Shown here piece by piece: positions 1 through 8,300 of a stretch of 23,634 nucleotides of DNA. Within the stretch, counting starts at the first letter, position 1; each line of letters starts with the position of its first letter. The notes beneath the pieces are model-generated. The model was not told the origin of the DNA. It ran no database searches and was given only the letters and a program-made list of their open reading frames with translations. The DNA is from an uncultured Acetatifactor sp. (GTDB lineage: Bacteria > Bacillota > Clostridia > Lachnospirales > Lachnospiraceae), in NCBI GenBank assembly GCA_910579755.1, contig CAJTVB010000022.1, positions 1 to 23,634 on the forward strand, read 5' to 3'. Made by a program: the position numbers and the translations under genes.

Positions 1-104
1 GGAACCTACTGGGGTTCACGGGCTTCTTAAGCAGCGCAAACTTTTTACTCACAAGAAATGATACAAATCGGAATAATATTTTGTCGAAAAAGTGAAAGAC
101 ATTC
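1..104. other. Left edge, no supported gene
   Basis: No reading frame on either strand is long enough or has a start site to be called. A frame ending at TAA 28-30 could be the last codons of a gene outside the window, but nothing supports it. The rest is AT-rich upstream DNA of the promoter. Confidence 0.4.
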
Positions 105-133
105 TTGACATCCCAAGTGAATTGGTATAACAT
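105..133 (+). promoter_or_regulatory. Candidate sigma-A promoter of the tad operon
   Basis: A perfect -35 box TTGACA lies at 105-110. The -10 can be read as TATAAC at 126-131 (15-bp spacer, 5 of 6 consensus) or as TAACAT at 128-133 (17-bp spacer, 4 of 6). Transcription would start near 138-142, about 50 nt before the TadZ start. It is the only well-formed promoter found ahead of the long gene run, so it probably drives the operon. The exact -10 is uncertain. Confidence 0.65.
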
Positions 134-150
134 GGAAAAAGAATAAAGCG

Positions 151-174
151 TCTCAAATAGTACACTTTTTGAGA
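151..174 (+). promoter_or_regulatory. Inverted repeat in the tad operon leader
   Basis: TCTCAAA (151-157) and TTTGAGA (168-174) are perfect 7-bp inverted arms around a 10-nt spacer. They sit between the predicted transcription start and the SD (AGGGGGA, 177-183) of the first gene. This could be an operator for a dimeric regulator or a weak RNA hairpin just 5' of the SD. No U-tract follows, so it is not an intrinsic terminator. The symmetry is observed; the function is inferred. Confidence 0.45.
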
Positions 175-188
175 ACAGGGGGATATTT

Positions 189-1280
189 ATGAAGATCAGG
201 CTGGCAATTCTTGAGGGTGATAAAGCATATTTGGAGCGTATTACTACCGTCTTTAACACAAAATATATCAATAAGCTGGAAATTTATTGCTTTACAGATA
301 AGGGGGCAGCGATGCAGTCTGTGAAATCTGCCAGAATTGATGTGTTTCTGGCAAATGAGTCCTTTGGAGTGGATAAGGCAGAGATTCCACAGGATTGTGG
401 TTTTGCCTATCTGATAGATGCGTCAGATATAAAATGTCTGGCAGGAATAACAGCAATCTGTAAATTTCAAAAGGTAGAGATGATATACCGCCAGATTTTG
501 GATGTGTTTTCAGAAAAAGCAACGGATATGACCGGTATACTGGCACATGATGAAAATAGCAGTTATTTGACGGCGTTTTTGACGGCGGGCGGAGGTACAG
601 GAAGTTCTGTGGCAGCGGCTGCCTGCGCTATGAATTTTGCTCAAAAGGGCAGAAATACCCTGTATTTAAATTTGGAGCGCTTCGGAAGTGCCGATGCTTT
701 TTTCAATGCAAGTGGAGACAGCGATCTGGGAGATATCATTTATGCCATAAAAAGTAAAAAGGCCAATTTGTCTATGAAGCTGGAAAGCTTGGTGAAAAAG
801 GATTCATCAGGGGTCTTTTTCTTTTCGCCGACAAAGATGGCCCTGGATATTACGGAGTTGACAATTGCCGAGGCAAAACAAATTATCAGCATCTTGAGAC
901 TGTCAGGTACATATAATCACATTATTCTGGATCTGGATTTCTCTCTGGACAAAAGACTGCTTTCCCTGCTGGAGGATTGCAACAGTATTGTATTTGTGAC
1001 AGACGGATCCCAGGTGTCCAATATAAAGCTGGAGCGTGCCCTCCGCTCACTGGAGGTGCTGGAGCAGCAGGGTGACACAAAAATATTGCAGAAAAGCGGT
1101 ATTCTGTATAACCGCTTCAGCAGCCATACTTCCAGGAAAATCGATAATACAGGTCTGAAGGAATACGGCGGTATCAGCAGATTTGAAGGTTTCGATACAC
1201 AAAATCTGCTGCAGCAATTGAAAACCCAGGCCGTCTTTGAACAGCTGGAACAGGAGGCTTTGAGGCAGGATGACTTTTGA
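189..1280 (+). CDS. tadZ: TadZ/CpaE-like pilus localisation ATPase with degenerate Walker A
   Basis: This 363-residue protein has a receiver-like N-terminal region (about 1-110) and a ParA/MinD-like domain (about 125-345), the usual TadZ/CpaE layout. The P-loop position reads AGGGTGSS (133-140): it keeps the glycines, but both the signature lysine and the catalytic lysine of KGGxGKT are missing. A Walker-B-like IILDLD lies at 245-250. TadZ proteins are thought to place the Tad machine in the cell and recruit the other parts; atypical P-loops are known in this family, including in clostridial members. The start ATG has an SD (AGGGGGA, 177-183) 5 nt upstream. It is the first gene of the operon and overlaps tadA by 11 bp, which suggests translational coupling. 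The family assignment is confident; nucleotide binding is open. Confidence 0.88.
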   Translation: MKIRLAILEGDKAYLERITTVFNTKYINKLEIYCFTDKGAAMQSVKSARIDVFLANESFGVDKAEIPQDCGFAYLIDASDIKCLAGITAICKFQKVEMIYRQILDVFSEKATDMTGILAHDENSSYLTAFLTAGGGTGSSVAAAACAMNFAQKGRNTLYLNLERFGSADAFFNASGDSDLGDIIYAIKSKKANLSMKLESLVKKDSSGVFFFSPTKMALDITELTIAEAKQIISILRLSGTYNHIILDLDFSLDKRLLSLLEDCNSIVFVTDGSQVSNIKLERALRSLEVLEQQGDTKILQKSGILYNRFSSHTSRKIDNTGLKEYGGISRFEGFDTQNLLQQLKTQAVFEQLEQEALRQDDF

Positions 1281-2508
1281 TGCGGAGCAGCAGTTTATTG
1301 CGGATATTAAAAAATTCATATCGGAAAATTTTCCTTTGAGCAAGCTGTCTGACGATGAGCTTCAGGAAGAGATTGAAAAGGTATGTGATCAGAGAATGCA
1401 GGGTCAGTATGTATCCATTGAACAGCATGTTTCTATCGTTGAGCAGATTTACAGTTCAATCCGGGGCTTTGGCCTTTTGGATACAATTATCAAGGATGAC
1501 ACTATAACAGAGGTCATGATCAATGGACCCAAGGATATTTTTATTGAGCAGAACGGACGGCTGTCCAGACTGGACAAGCAGTTTGAAAGCGAAAGACGGC
1601 TGGAGGATATTATTCAACGGATTGTAGGTCTGGCGGGACGGGAAGTCAATCAGGCCAATCCCATATGCGATACCCGTCTTCCGAATGGTTCTCGTGTGAA
1701 TGTGGTGCTTCCGCCTATTGCATTGTGTGGTCCGACGCTGACAATTCGTAAATTTTCCAAGGATCCCATGACCATCGAGAAGCTGATCGAGTACGGGTCT
1801 TTGACAAGAGAGATCGCGGATAAGCTGGAACTGCTGGTAAAGGCCAAATACAATATTTTTATCTGCGGAGGAACAGGCTCCGGCAAGACAACATTTTTAA
1901 ATGCGCTGTCCAATTATATTCCCAAGGACGAGCGTGTGATTACCATAGAGGATTCAGCGGAGCTGCAGATCGTCGGAGTAGCGAACCTGGTGAGGCTGGA
2001 GACTAGAAATGCAAATGCCGCCGGTGCAGGCCAGATCACGATTCGTGACCTGATAAAGTCATCTCTGCGTATGAGACCGGAACGGATTGTGGTAGGTGAG
2101 GTCCGGGGCGGAGAGGCTCTGGACATGCTGCAGGCTATGAATACCGGGCACGATGGTTCCTTGTCCACAGGACATGCCAATTCTACCCGGGACATGCTCA
2201 GCCGCCTGGAAACAATGGTGCTTCAGGGGGCTCCAGGGCTGCCTTTGGAGGCGATTCGGCAGCAGATTGCTTCTGCGGTGGACATTATCATACATTTGTC
2301 AAGGCTCCGGGATAAAACCCGAAAGACCATGGAAATTACCGAGGTAGTGGGGTACAGAGACGGTCAGATAAAGCTGAATCCGCTGTACGTATTCGAAGAG
2401 GATAAGAACAGTACTCTGGAAAGGGTATCAGGAGGGTTGAAGAGAACAGAGAACAGGATGGAGAACAGATTCAAACTGCAATTATCCGGCATCAAAACAG
2501 AAATATAA
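1270..2508 (+). CDS. tadA: TadA/CpaF pilus assembly ATPase
   Basis: The 412-residue protein is a secretion ATPase of the VirB11/GspE superfamily that powers pilin extension (and probably retraction) from the cytoplasmic face. All signature motifs are visible: Walker A GGTGSGKTT (201-208), an Asp box VITIEDSAEL (223-232), Walker B RIVVGEVRG (272-280), and a His box within 290-305 with GHDGS and GHANS. An N-terminal helical region (1-60) precedes the conserved VMINGPKDIFIE segment (82-93). The start lies inside the end of tadZ; AGGAGG at 1252-1257 is 12 nt upstream, and a nearer GAGG is also present. It looks intact and catalytically competent. About 25 C-terminal residues rich in Arg, Asn and Glu extend past the conserved fold. 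Confidence 0.96.
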   Translation: MTFDAEQQFIADIKKFISENFPLSKLSDDELQEEIEKVCDQRMQGQYVSIEQHVSIVEQIYSSIRGFGLLDTIIKDDTITEVMINGPKDIFIEQNGRLSRLDKQFESERRLEDIIQRIVGLAGREVNQANPICDTRLPNGSRVNVVLPPIALCGPTLTIRKFSKDPMTIEKLIEYGSLTREIADKLELLVKAKYNIFICGGTGSGKTTFLNALSNYIPKDERVITIEDSAELQIVGVANLVRLETRNANAAGAGQITIRDLIKSSLRMRPERIVVGEVRGGEALDMLQAMNTGHDGSLSTGHANSTRDMLSRLETMVLQGAPGLPLEAIRQQIASAVDIIIHLSRLRDKTRKTMEITEVVGYRDGQIKLNPLYVFEEDKNSTLERVSGGLKRTENRMENRFKLQLSGIKTEI

Positions 2509-2553
2509 AAATGTAATACGGAAATGCAAAAGTGAAGCTGACAGACATGGGGC

Positions 2554-3444
2554 ATGAATATGAAAAAAGAAAAATCTGAGAAAAAGCAGAAGACGGAAAA
2601 GAAAAAGGAGCCGAAACAGCCGCAGTATTATTATTCCGCTACCAATATTCAGACACTGAATTACAAGGTGTATTATATGGGTGCTGCAGAAAAAATACTG
2701 TGGTTTCTGGTAGGGTTTGCTGCAGGGGCGGCAGTGGGATATTTATTTTATGGCGGACTGGCAAAGAACGAATACGGAGATCCCACCATAATGACATATG
2801 TGCTGAATGTACTGATATCCGGAACTGCCGGTATTGCGGCGGGACGGGCTTTTGTTCCCATTCGCACAGATATGATACAGAAGAAGCGTATCAGTAAACT
2901 GAAATCGCAGTTCAGGGATATGCTGGAGGCATTTAATACGTGCCTGGGAGCGGGAAAAAATGTAACGGACTCCTTTCGCTCCGTATATGAGGACCTGAAG
3001 GTGCAGTATGAGGAGGACGCTTTTATTTTGAAGGAGCTGGAGGTAATTCTGTCCTGTATGGATAATAACGTAAATATCGAAGTGCCTCTTTTGGACTTTG
3101 GCGCAAGAAGCGGTGTGGACGATATTGTCAGCTTTGCCAATGTGTTTCAGACCTGTCTACGTGAAGGAGGAAATATAAAGGATACAATCCGGAATACCCA
3201 TGAGATTTTAAGCGACAAAATGGAGATTGCCGAGGAAATTGAGACAACGGTGACAGGGGCGCGGTCAGAGCAGTATATGATGCTGATTATGCCCATTCTG
3301 CTGATTGGCATGATCAAGCTGATGAGTGAAGATTTTGCGGCAAATTTTGCAACGCCGGCAGGAATTATCGCCACAACCTTAGGGATTGGGATGTTTATAG
3401 CGGCATACATGGCCGGCAGAGCTATACTGAATATCAAAATATAA
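2554..3444 (+). CDS. tadB: TadB-like inner-membrane platform protein (T2SF domain)
   Basis: This 296-residue protein opens with a very basic, Lys/Glu-rich cytoplasmic tail (1-25). Two membrane segments follow (about 47-69 and 79-101), then a cytoplasmic helical GspF/T2SF domain (about 112-235), and two C-terminal membrane segments (about 241-257 and 268-292). This is the TadB architecture: a membrane platform that couples TadA to pilin polymerisation, normally as a pair with TadC. ATG codons at 2554 and 2560 are both possible starts; upstream GGGG is a weak SD. It lies 45 bp after tadA and 13 bp before tadC. The T2SF assignment rests on topology, length and position, as no catalytic motif exists in this family. 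Confidence 0.88.
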   Translation: MNMKKEKSEKKQKTEKKKEPKQPQYYYSATNIQTLNYKVYYMGAAEKILWFLVGFAAGAAVGYLFYGGLAKNEYGDPTIMTYVLNVLISGTAGIAAGRAFVPIRTDMIQKKRISKLKSQFRDMLEAFNTCLGAGKNVTDSFRSVYEDLKVQYEEDAFILKELEVILSCMDNNVNIEVPLLDFGARSGVDDIVSFANVFQTCLREGGNIKDTIRNTHEILSDKMEIAEEIETTVTGARSEQYMMLIMPILLIGMIKLMSEDFAANFATPAGIIATTLGIGMFIAAYMAGRAILNIKI

Positions 3445-3457
3445 CAGAGGCGGGAAA

Positions 3458-4327
3458 ATGCTTACTTTTACAGATATTATTATATTTGCCGCTGGCGGCA
3501 TCCTTTTGGCTCTTTGGCTGATATTTTACGGAAAAGGAATGAAATATGCCTCCTTTTTTGATCCATTGGAGGAAAAGGAATATCCCTTGAAGGAAATTTA
3601 CTTTGTGGGATATGAAGTTCTGAATACCATAAAGTATACCTATCACAGTAAAAGCGATAGAAGAATGCGAAAAGAGCTGGCAATATTGTACGGTGAAAAA
3701 TATGCGGAATATTATCTTCGGGTGATCCATGCTCAGCAGATTACTATTGCGGCGACTATGCTGGTGATTTCCTTTGCCCTGTATGGGCTGGCAGGCGATA
3801 TTACGGCATTGGCAGTTATGGCAGTCTTTGCTTTTACAGCATATTACTATTTTGGCACTGTTACCAGGGAAAAAATAACGAAGCGTTCCGAAGAAATGAT
3901 GGGTGACTTCTCGGAGGTTATTTCCAAGCTGGCCCTGCTTACCAATGCGGGAATGATATTCCGTGAAGCCTGGCGGGAGGTGGCTGAAACCGGGGACAGG
4001 ACGCTGTACCTGGAAATGCAGAGGACTGTGGATGAGATGGACAACGGTTATGCGGAGGTGGACGCTCTGTATCGATTTGGAACCAGATGCGTTGTTCCGG
4101 AGATCAAGAAGCTTACCTCCACCGTAATACAGGGGATTATACTAGGTAATAAGGAATTGTCCATGATGCTGCAGAGCCAGAGCAAAGAGGTATGGAATCT
4201 GAGACGGCAGAATATCCGGCGCCAGGGAGAAAAGGCCGCCAGCAAGCTGATGCTTCCCATCATGATCATGTTTATCGGAATTTTAATAATGGTATTAATC
4301 CCGATTTTTGCGAATCTGGGAGTTTAA
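3458..4327 (+). CDS. tadC: TadC-like inner-membrane platform protein (T2SF domain)
   Basis: This 289-residue T2SF protein is the partner of TadB. Membrane segments are visible at about 5-24, 94-111, 115-133 and 265-287. The cytoplasmic domain (about 140-260) contains the FSEVISKLALLTNAGM stretch, in which a short helix pair with a glycine turn is typical of GspF domains. The SD AGAGGCGGG directly precedes the ATG. The gene follows tadB by 13 bp, and its TAA stop abuts a perfect TATAAT ahead of the pilin gene. Together TadB and TadC should form the platform on which TadA acts. Confidence 0.88.
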   Translation: MLTFTDIIIFAAGGILLALWLIFYGKGMKYASFFDPLEEKEYPLKEIYFVGYEVLNTIKYTYHSKSDRRMRKELAILYGEKYAEYYLRVIHAQQITIAATMLVISFALYGLAGDITALAVMAVFAFTAYYYFGTVTREKITKRSEEMMGDFSEVISKLALLTNAGMIFREAWREVAETGDRTLYLEMQRTVDEMDNGYAEVDALYRFGTRCVVPEIKKLTSTVIQGIILGNKELSMMLQSQSKEVWNLRRQNIRRQGEKAASKLMLPIMIMFIGILIMVLIPIFANLGV

Positions 4328-4333
4328 TATAAT
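4328..4333 (+). promoter_or_regulatory. Possible internal -10 box for the pilin gene
   Basis: A perfect TATAAT follows the tadC stop codon directly. A start of transcription near 4340 would leave a leader of about 20 nt carrying the strong pilin SD. The -35 region is poor (TTTTTG at 4305-4310 with a 17-bp spacer, or TTGCGA at 4308-4313 with a 14-bp spacer). The sequence is AT-rich here, so the box may be chance. Confidence 0.3.
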
Positions 4334-4359
4334 TTTTCTTAATAAGGGAGGTGAGGAAG

Positions 4360-4575
4360 ATGTTTCATATGCTGGACAACCTGTTATTTATGGCAAAGTA
4401 CAGGCTGAACGCGTTTTTGAGGGATGAGGAAGGCGATGTGAATATTGTGTCCATTGTTGTGCTCATCGGCATCGCCGTGCTGCTGGCGGTTATATTCAAG
4501 GATGCGATTAGCAAATTGATCAAGACTTTGCTGGACACAATCACGAATAATGCCAAAAATGCGGTCGGTGGTTGA
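4360..4575 (+). CDS. Flp1-like major pilin
   Basis: This 71-residue protein has a short basic leader, the segment DEEGDVNIVSIVVLIGIAVL and one hydrophobic helix (about residues 29-47), then an amphipathic tail ending NAVGG. This matches the clostridial Flp1-like pilin family in length and layout. The likely prepilin cleavage is after Gly25 (EEG/DVNIV). Unusually there is no Glu at mature +5, the residue that classical type IV pilins use to register in the filament; acidic residues lie before the Gly. I prefer the ATG at 4360 over the in-frame GTG at 4351, because the SD AAGGGAGGTG (4344-4353) covers that GTG and is correctly spaced for the ATG. It is probably the most abundant protein of the operon: it has the strongest SD, a possible own promoter and stabilising hairpins downstream. 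Confidence 0.82.
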   Translation: MFHMLDNLLFMAKYRLNAFLRDEEGDVNIVSIVVLIGIAVLLAVIFKDAISKLIKTLLDTITNNAKNAVGG

Positions 4576-4584
4576 ATAAACCAC
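4568..4584 (+). other. Small hairpin across the pilin stop codon
   Basis: GTGGTT (4568-4573) and AACCAC (4579-4584) are perfect 6-bp arms around a 5-nt loop that contains most of the TGA stop. It is the first of two hairpins in the 98-bp gap behind the pilin gene. Confidence 0.5.
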
Positions 4585-4590
4585 AATAAG

Positions 4591-4617
4591 CTTCCCGGCG
4601 GGGAATCTGCCGGGAGG
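4591..4617 (+). other. GC-rich hairpin after the pilin gene
   Basis: CTTCCCGGC (4591-4599) pairs with GCCGGGAGG (4609-4617) as a 9-bp stem with one G-T pair and a 9-nt loop. No U-run follows, so it is unlikely to be a full intrinsic terminator. Such hairpins behind an abundant pilin gene can block 3' exonucleases and raise pilin mRNA above that of the downstream genes (inference). Confidence 0.6.
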
Positions 4618-4673
4618 TATGCTGCAGCCATGGACAGAAGGCTTGTAAAAAGACGGGAAGACAGGGAACCAAT

Positions 4674-5324
4674 ATGAAAAAGCTTATAAAGGAAGACTGC
4701 GGTGCATTGGCAGTGGAAGCGACGATTGTTTTCCCCGTGTGCCTTCTCATTATTATTTTATTGCTGTATCTGGGAAATGTATACTACCAGAAGGCCCGGG
4801 TGGAGGCCTGTGTAACGGAGGCTGTGCTGGACGGAGCGGCATATAGCGTGGACCCGCTTCTGGAATTCATCGAAGCCGGAAAAATAGAGCAGACTGCATT
4901 GGGTGCCGTGGATTATAAGCCCTACCGTTATATCGGCGGAATGTTTGGGGGCATGAAGGATATAGAGGAAAGAGTGAGAAGTGTGATTCTTGGCAGAGTC
5001 GGGAATCTGGACACAGGTCTGTTTTCCAATATGAAGCCTGGGAGATTCAAACTTACAGTAAGCTATAACGGCGGATTCCTTGCATCCTCTGTCAGTGCGG
5101 ATCTGGAATACCGGATTGAGCTTCCGATTCGGCTTTTGGGGGAGAAGGAGCGGGTTTCCATGAAGTTTCAGACCCATACGGAGGTTCCGGTAAGTGATTC
5201 ACCGGAATTTGTTCGAAATGTAAATCTTGTGGAGGATTTACTGGAAGTGACAGGCGTAAAGGCGAAGATTACAGAAAAGGTTAAGGAGCTGAAGGGCTTC
5301 TTTGACAAACTGTTTCATAAATAA
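4674..5324 (+). CDS. TadE-like minor pilin / pseudopilin
   Basis: This 216-residue protein begins with a short charged leader and a canonical class III prepilin site: Gly10 followed by ALAVE, putting Glu at mature +5, then a hydrophobic helix (about 16-33). The rest is a globular exported domain of about 170 residues. TadE/TadF proteins are cut by the Tad prepilin peptidase and are needed for pilus formation, perhaps at the tip or as initiators. The ATG has a modest SD (ACAGGGAA). The C-terminal tail (about 185-216) is Lys/Glu-rich and helical. It lies between the pilin hairpins and the DUF5702 gene. Whether it corresponds to TadE or TadF cannot be decided from sequence. Confidence 0.8.
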   Translation: MKKLIKEDCGALAVEATIVFPVCLLIIILLLYLGNVYYQKARVEACVTEAVLDGAAYSVDPLLEFIEAGKIEQTALGAVDYKPYRYIGGMFGGMKDIEERVRSVILGRVGNLDTGLFSNMKPGRFKLTVSYNGGFLASSVSADLEYRIELPIRLLGEKERVSMKFQTHTEVPVSDSPEFVRNVNLVEDLLEVTGVKAKITEKVKELKGFFDKLFHK

Positions 5325-5365
5325 AAACGAAAATCAGGAAGATATTTTTTATGTGGGGGAAGAAT

Positions 5366-8300
5366 ATGCTTCAGCTTCGACAGAACCGGGGAATGATATC
5401 TGTTTTTTTGATCATGATATTGGTGCCCTGTATGCTGGTTGCCAGCATTTTTGTAGATATCAGCCGGGTTTGGCTTGGCAGGGGAGCGGCAGAGTCTGCT
5501 GCGGATCTGACCTTGAATACTCTGATGACCTTTTATGATTATGATCTGAGCCAAAACTACGGACTGATGGGGGCCTGTCAGGATATCGATCAGTATTACA
5601 GCGCTATGTCCGCGTATTTTGATCAGGCGCTGCATTCCCGGGAGGTGGAGGATGATGAAATACAGCTGTTATATCAGCGGGTGACCAAGGAGATCGGGGG
5701 ACGCTTTGACAATGAAACCATTTCCGATTTATTACGGATTCAAAACGGGGAAATGGCGGAGGTGTCGGCTGTGGAGGGAGCCCATATGCGCAATTCTGCA
5801 ATTCTGCAAAAGCAGATTGTGGAGTTTATGAAGTACAGGGCCCCTATTATTATTGTTCAGGAACTGGCAGAATTACTGAAAACCCAGCAGAATAAGGAAA
5901 ATGTAGAGGATACGGAAGAGAGTGCCGCAAACAAGCCCATGATGGAGGCTCAGGAGGCTTATTATGAAGCAGAGAGCGAACTGCTGGCGGCGGCAAATAA
6001 ATCATATTGGGAACTGCGGGAAAATTATACGGATAAAACGGATGCGGATGGCTTTACACCGGAGACTCTTCGGACATATGCGGAGAGGCTGAAGGCTTAT
6101 CGTGAGACCTATGAAGAAATCAATGGTCTAATGATCAAAAATCTGTATAATACGGCAGGATTAGCCACATATACCAGGCCGAACATCAGGCTGGATGCTC
6201 ATTCTTATTCCAAGGAGGACAGCTCCATATCTTATGAAGCTGCGTCAGAAACTGCGGATTCTGATGATTCGGATTCCTCATCTAAAGAATATCGTGTAAC
6301 GGCTTCTACGGTAAACACCTTGACCGCTGAACTGGATACGGCAATAGAGGAGTTTGTACAAAAGAAAGATGCTCTGACCAAGGCAGGGCGTGAGCTTATG
6401 AACAGGCTTCCGGGAGTCGGGGATTCGGATGCCTACGCAATTCAATGGTGGGTTCAAATGAACACCAAAATCAATGCGTTCACAGGAACTAATGCCTCCA
6501 AAGAGGTGTTTAAGGCAGGAGACAAAATGATAGATGCCTATGCTAAAGTGAAGGCAATGCTTGAATGTGTCCGGGACACGGATGTGCCTGACAGCAAATG
6601 GGAGGAAGCGCAGGAACTGAAAACAAAGGCAGAAGGGCTCCATACGGTTTACCTGACCAAAGACAGTGATTTGAATGACGAATACCTTAGCACGGTCCGT
6701 CAACTGGAGACGGTATCGCTGACCCATATCAATCAGATAAAATATACCAACCTTTCCGTGAGTGTAAACGGAAGCTCCAGAATGATTTCCGATGCCTTAA
6801 AGGACATCAGCACGGATCTGAAGGCCATCATAACACAGTTGGAAAAATATATCGCGTCTCTGAATAATGTTGTTGACGGAAATGCCGATTTGGATATTCC
6901 AAGTCTGCAGCAAATTCGTGATTTAATCAAAGCATATGGAGATAAGCTGGATACCTGGGAGGCTGAAGCCCAAAACGCAAGGACTGCGGACGGCAAAAAC
7001 ACAGAAATGAGCATGGATCACCAGAGAACCATTGAGAAGATCCGCAGTGGAGCCGGCAATGTAGATGGTTATGAGTCTGAGCAGATTGTAAAAAAGATTG
7101 AGCCTGAAGAGCTGGATGCGCTGGAAATACGTCTGAAAAATATTCGTACACAGCTTGAGATCATGAAGAATGGAATTGAAAAAATGGTCTATGGAGGCAC
7201 TCCTGTAATGGATATTGCCGATTATAATACCTTTCAGTCTGCGTCAGCAGGGCAGATACGGGAAGAGGATATTCCCTTAACGAATCGGGCGCTGAACCAA
7301 TATGCGGCGGAAAGGTTTACCGGACTTTTTCAGCCGTCCTCCGGGGAGATAGCCGCCCTGAAGGATCTGTCGGACCTGGCTTACAGTCCGGTACTGCACT
7401 ATAAGGATGACAAGGATAACGTACCGGCTCTTTACCATCAATATTACCAAGTATTTAAGGATAAAAGACCCGCTGATGTAAATGAGAAAAAGAATGAATT
7501 AGATGGCAAAAAAAATGAAGGCGAAGAAAGAGCGAAGAATATAAAAAACAAATCCCGGTACCATGGCCCTTCAGGAAGGGACTTGTCCGAGAGTGAAAAA
7601 AAGGCTGATAATACACTTCCCACAGGCGCAGTGGAAATAGGGAAGGAGCTGATCAATACCATGGCGGATCTGATAGGAAGTCTGGTTTTGCTGGATATTA
7701 CGGATATACGGGATAAGCTTTATGTGACTGAATATATCATGAATATGTTCAGCTATGGGACCTTTGAAAATGAGAATTATTTTGACCTGGTAAAGGAGGC
7801 TGGAAAGCTGGGGGATTTAAAGCTGGAAGGTCAGGCGTATAAGATGGTATACCAGCAGGCGGAGTATAAGGGGGCTCCGGATAAAGAAAAAACCTGGCTC
7901 AGCGAAAGACCGGAGGACAGTTATAATAAATCGCTTACCAATGAAATGATCAATGCGGACAGCCATTACGCATATCAGGCGGAAATAGAGTATATTCTGT
8001 TCGGCGCAAACAATGAGGGCAGTGTGAAATCCGCTTACCAGGTGATTTATGAGATTCGATATTTCCTGAATCTGGCATCTGCTTTTGCCAATTTCTGGGG
8101 AACCAGCACTCCCAATGGAGTTGCAGTGAACGCGGTGGCTTCAACCCTTGCTGCTGCTACGGCTTTTATTATACCTGCGCCGCTGGTCAAGGCCATTATT
8201 CTTCCGATTCTGGCAGTGTTTGAGACAGGAAAAGATATGGACCGCCTGGAGGCCGGTTTTCCGGTGGAGCTGTATAAGGGAAAGGACGATTGGTGGATCA

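Noticed and set aside
1..24. tRNA 3' end or terminator at the left edge (GAACC ... GGTTC)
   Set aside because: Only five paired bases, no acceptor stem, CCA or U-run; too little to call.
4351..4359. GTG start for the pilin at 4351
   Set aside because: This GTG is part of the SD itself (AAGGGAGGTG); the ATG at 4360 has the right spacing.
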